Assembly (NCBI GenBank): GCA_002700125.1
Contig: PACM01000015.1
Coordinates: 1 to 7,485, forward strand
Length of the DNA: 7,485 nt
Origin: Dehalococcoidia bacterium
GTDB lineage: Bacteria > Chloroflexota > Dehalococcoidia > Lucifugimonadales > Lucifugimonadaceae
Reading direction: 5' to 3'
The notes under the pieces are model-generated. The model was not told the origin of the DNA. It saw only the letters and a list, made by a program, of their open reading frames with translations, and searched no databases. Below are positions 6,127 to 7,485 of this stretch, one piece after another. Made by a program: the position numbers and the translations under genes. The first letter of the stretch is position 1. Every line of letters begins with the position of its first letter.

Positions 6127-6146
6127 AGCCTACTAGAAATATCCCT

Positions 6147-7485
6147 ATGAAAATAGAAATCAATAACATATTCAAAGCTTTTGATGAAGTGATAGCTAAC
6201 GATGACGTTAGTCTTGAAATAAATTCTGGCAAAATCCACGCTCTACTAGGAGAAAATGGGGCTGGAAAATCTACACTCGTTAAAATAATATCTGGTCACC
6301 AGAAACCCGACAGCGGAAACATCATCATAGACGGCAAGAAGTTAAGATTGGGTTCTACAAAATCAAGTATTGAAAACGGAATTGGAATATTGAGCCAAGA
6401 TCCTTTAGATTTTCAAAATCTCACTGTCAGTGAAAGTTTCTTAGTAGGATCGAAGAAATTCGGGCCCTCTCTAAATAAGAGAAAGATAGCGAACGAATTA
6501 AACAAAATATTTGCAGAGTATGAGATAAAAGTTAACCCTCAAATCAGGATAAAAAGCCTATCAATTGGCGAAAGGCAACAAGTAGAACTGGTTCGATTAC
6601 TGTTTGAAAATTCAAAAATAATTATTCTTGATGAGCCAACCAACGGATTCTCTTTGAACCAAAGAAATTTGGTTTTCAAAGTATTAAAAAAATTAAATAA
6701 AAAAGGTTACGTAATTATATTGGTCTCACATAAATTAGACGAGGTCTTTGATCTGTGTAATGAGGCGACAATTCTAAAGAATGGAACCAAAGTTAAGACA
6801 GTACCCATACCTTTTGATAGAAAAAAAATTATTAAACTTATGTTCCAAGAAGATATCAGTAAAATTCAAAATCACTCCAGAAAAACTATACCTCCAAAAA
6901 ACCAATTTATTTCTATAGATCTATCTAAGTGGAAGTTAGGTACTACTGAAATACCTCAAGGTTCTAAAGTCGGAGTAATAGGATTACAAGGATCTGGGTG
7001 TAACCAATTTATTAGGGACTGCTTTAACAAGACAGTGAATATTTCTTTAGGTAATGGAAATAATTCAATTATCCCTCCTGAAGACTTTCATTACACTCCC
7101 TCTGATAGGCTTGAGAGAGGGTTGTTCGAAGACTTGACTATTAAAGAGCACTTAGCCTTAACGTATGGAGATGTAAAAGTAATTAAGTGGTCAAACATAG
7201 AAAAAAGAGCAAACAGTCTAATAAAAGAATTTGAAATAAAGGGTGAATCTAATTCATATGCGAAACAATTATCTGGAGGCAATCAACAGAAATTACAACT
7301 TGCATTAATACCTAAAACTCCAGGTTTCTTATTGTTAGAACAACCCACAAGAGGCCTAGATGTCAAATCAACTTCTTCAGTATGGGAAAAAATAATCGAG
7401 AGATCAAGCAGAGATTTTGGAATATTATTCTCTACTACTGATATTGATGAGGCATGGGAAAGATCAGACTGGATTATCTGTTTCT
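6147..7485 (+). CDS. BMP/sugar-type ABC importer ATPase with two nucleotide-binding domains (3' partial)
   Basis: 446 residues are visible; the frame runs off the right edge. NBD1 has a complete Walker A (GENGAGKST, 35-43), Q-loop Gln84, the family's modified signature LSIGERQQ (138-145), Walker B ILDEPT (160-165) and switch His195. NBD2 has the degenerate site usual in this class: its P-loop lacks the lysine (GLQGSGCNQ, 279-287), PSDRLERGL (318-326) stands where PEDR is typical, LSGGNQQK (375-382) is intact, EQPTRGLD (398-405) replaces Walker B, and no switch His is seen. Such two-domain ATPases (NupA, YufO, RbsA, MglA) power importers for nucleosides and monosaccharides, and are typically paired with two permeases encoded downstream. 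The BMP domain just upstream points to the nucleoside/purine branch. Start: the first ATG after the terminator, giving a normal NBD N-terminus, though it has no clear Shine-Dalgarno. Confidence 0.92.
   Translation, partial: MKIEINNIFKAFDEVIANDDVSLEINSGKIHALLGENGAGKSTLVKIISGHQKPDSGNIIIDGKKLRLGSTKSSIENGIGILSQDPLDFQNLTVSESFLVGSKKFGPSLNKRKIANELNKIFAEYEIKVNPQIRIKSLSIGERQQVELVRLLFENSKIIILDEPTNGFSLNQRNLVFKVLKKLNKKGYVIILVSHKLDEVFDLCNEATILKNGTKVKTVPIPFDRKKIIKLMFQEDISKIQNHSRKTIPPKNQFISIDLSKWKLGTTEIPQGSKVGVIGLQGSGCNQFIRDCFNKTVNISLGNGNNSIIPPEDFHYTPSDRLERGLFEDLTIKEHLALTYGDVKVIKWSNIEKRANSLIKEFEIKGESNSYAKQLSGGNQQKLQLALIPKTPGFLLLEQPTRGLDVKSTSSVWEKIIERSSRDFGILFSTTDIDEAWERSDWIICF

Noticed and set aside
7091..7282. 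Minus-strand 63-codon frame inside the ATPase gene
   Set aside because: It lies opposite the conserved LSGGNQQK region of the ATPase, whose frame is clearly coding.

Overview
The window is bacterial DNA of low to moderate GC. Three proteins carry lipoprotein signal peptides, and the metabolism shown is nutrient uptake plus a carbohydrate-type isomerase. The style suits an uncultivated, probably marine or free-living heterotroph, but the sequence alone does not fix a phylum. Genes are closely packed and no stretch over 300 bases lacks a gene.

Left edge (1-201): the C-terminal end of an unrecognised plus-strand gene stops at 136. It is followed at once by about 50 bases that resemble the 3' half of a tRNA-Gly gene (anticodon arm to discriminator and near-CCA) with no 5' half. 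This could be a tRNA remnant or the scar of an integration site.

Minus-strand cluster (2392 down to 202): lipoprotein B (1871-2392), a xylose-isomerase-like TIM-barrel enzyme (843-1808) and lipoprotein A (202-816) lie head to tail with gaps of 62 and 26 bases and probably form one operon. The two lipoproteins look like diverged paralogs of a family I cannot name.

Plus-strand cluster (2448 to the right edge): this is the notable part. An amino-acid-type (PAAT/HisM-GlnP) ABC permease is followed by a 915-residue lipoprotein. That lipoprotein fuses two near-identical amino-acid-binding domains (SBP_bac_3) to a complete BMP-family (purine/nucleoside-type) binding domain. A strong intrinsic terminator follows, then a double-NBD ABC ATPase of the BMP/sugar-importer type that runs off the right edge. 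One lipid-anchored polypeptide therefore carries receptors for two different classes of ABC importer, flanked on one side by a part of the amino-acid class and on the other by a part of the nucleoside class. The partner amino-acid ATPase and the BMP-type permeases are not in the window; the latter are expected just beyond 7485.

A working model, which is inference, is that the fusion protein co-captures amino acids and a nucleobase/nucleoside-like ligand at the membrane and delivers them to two translocators. The terminator between receptor and ATPase would keep the receptor in excess.
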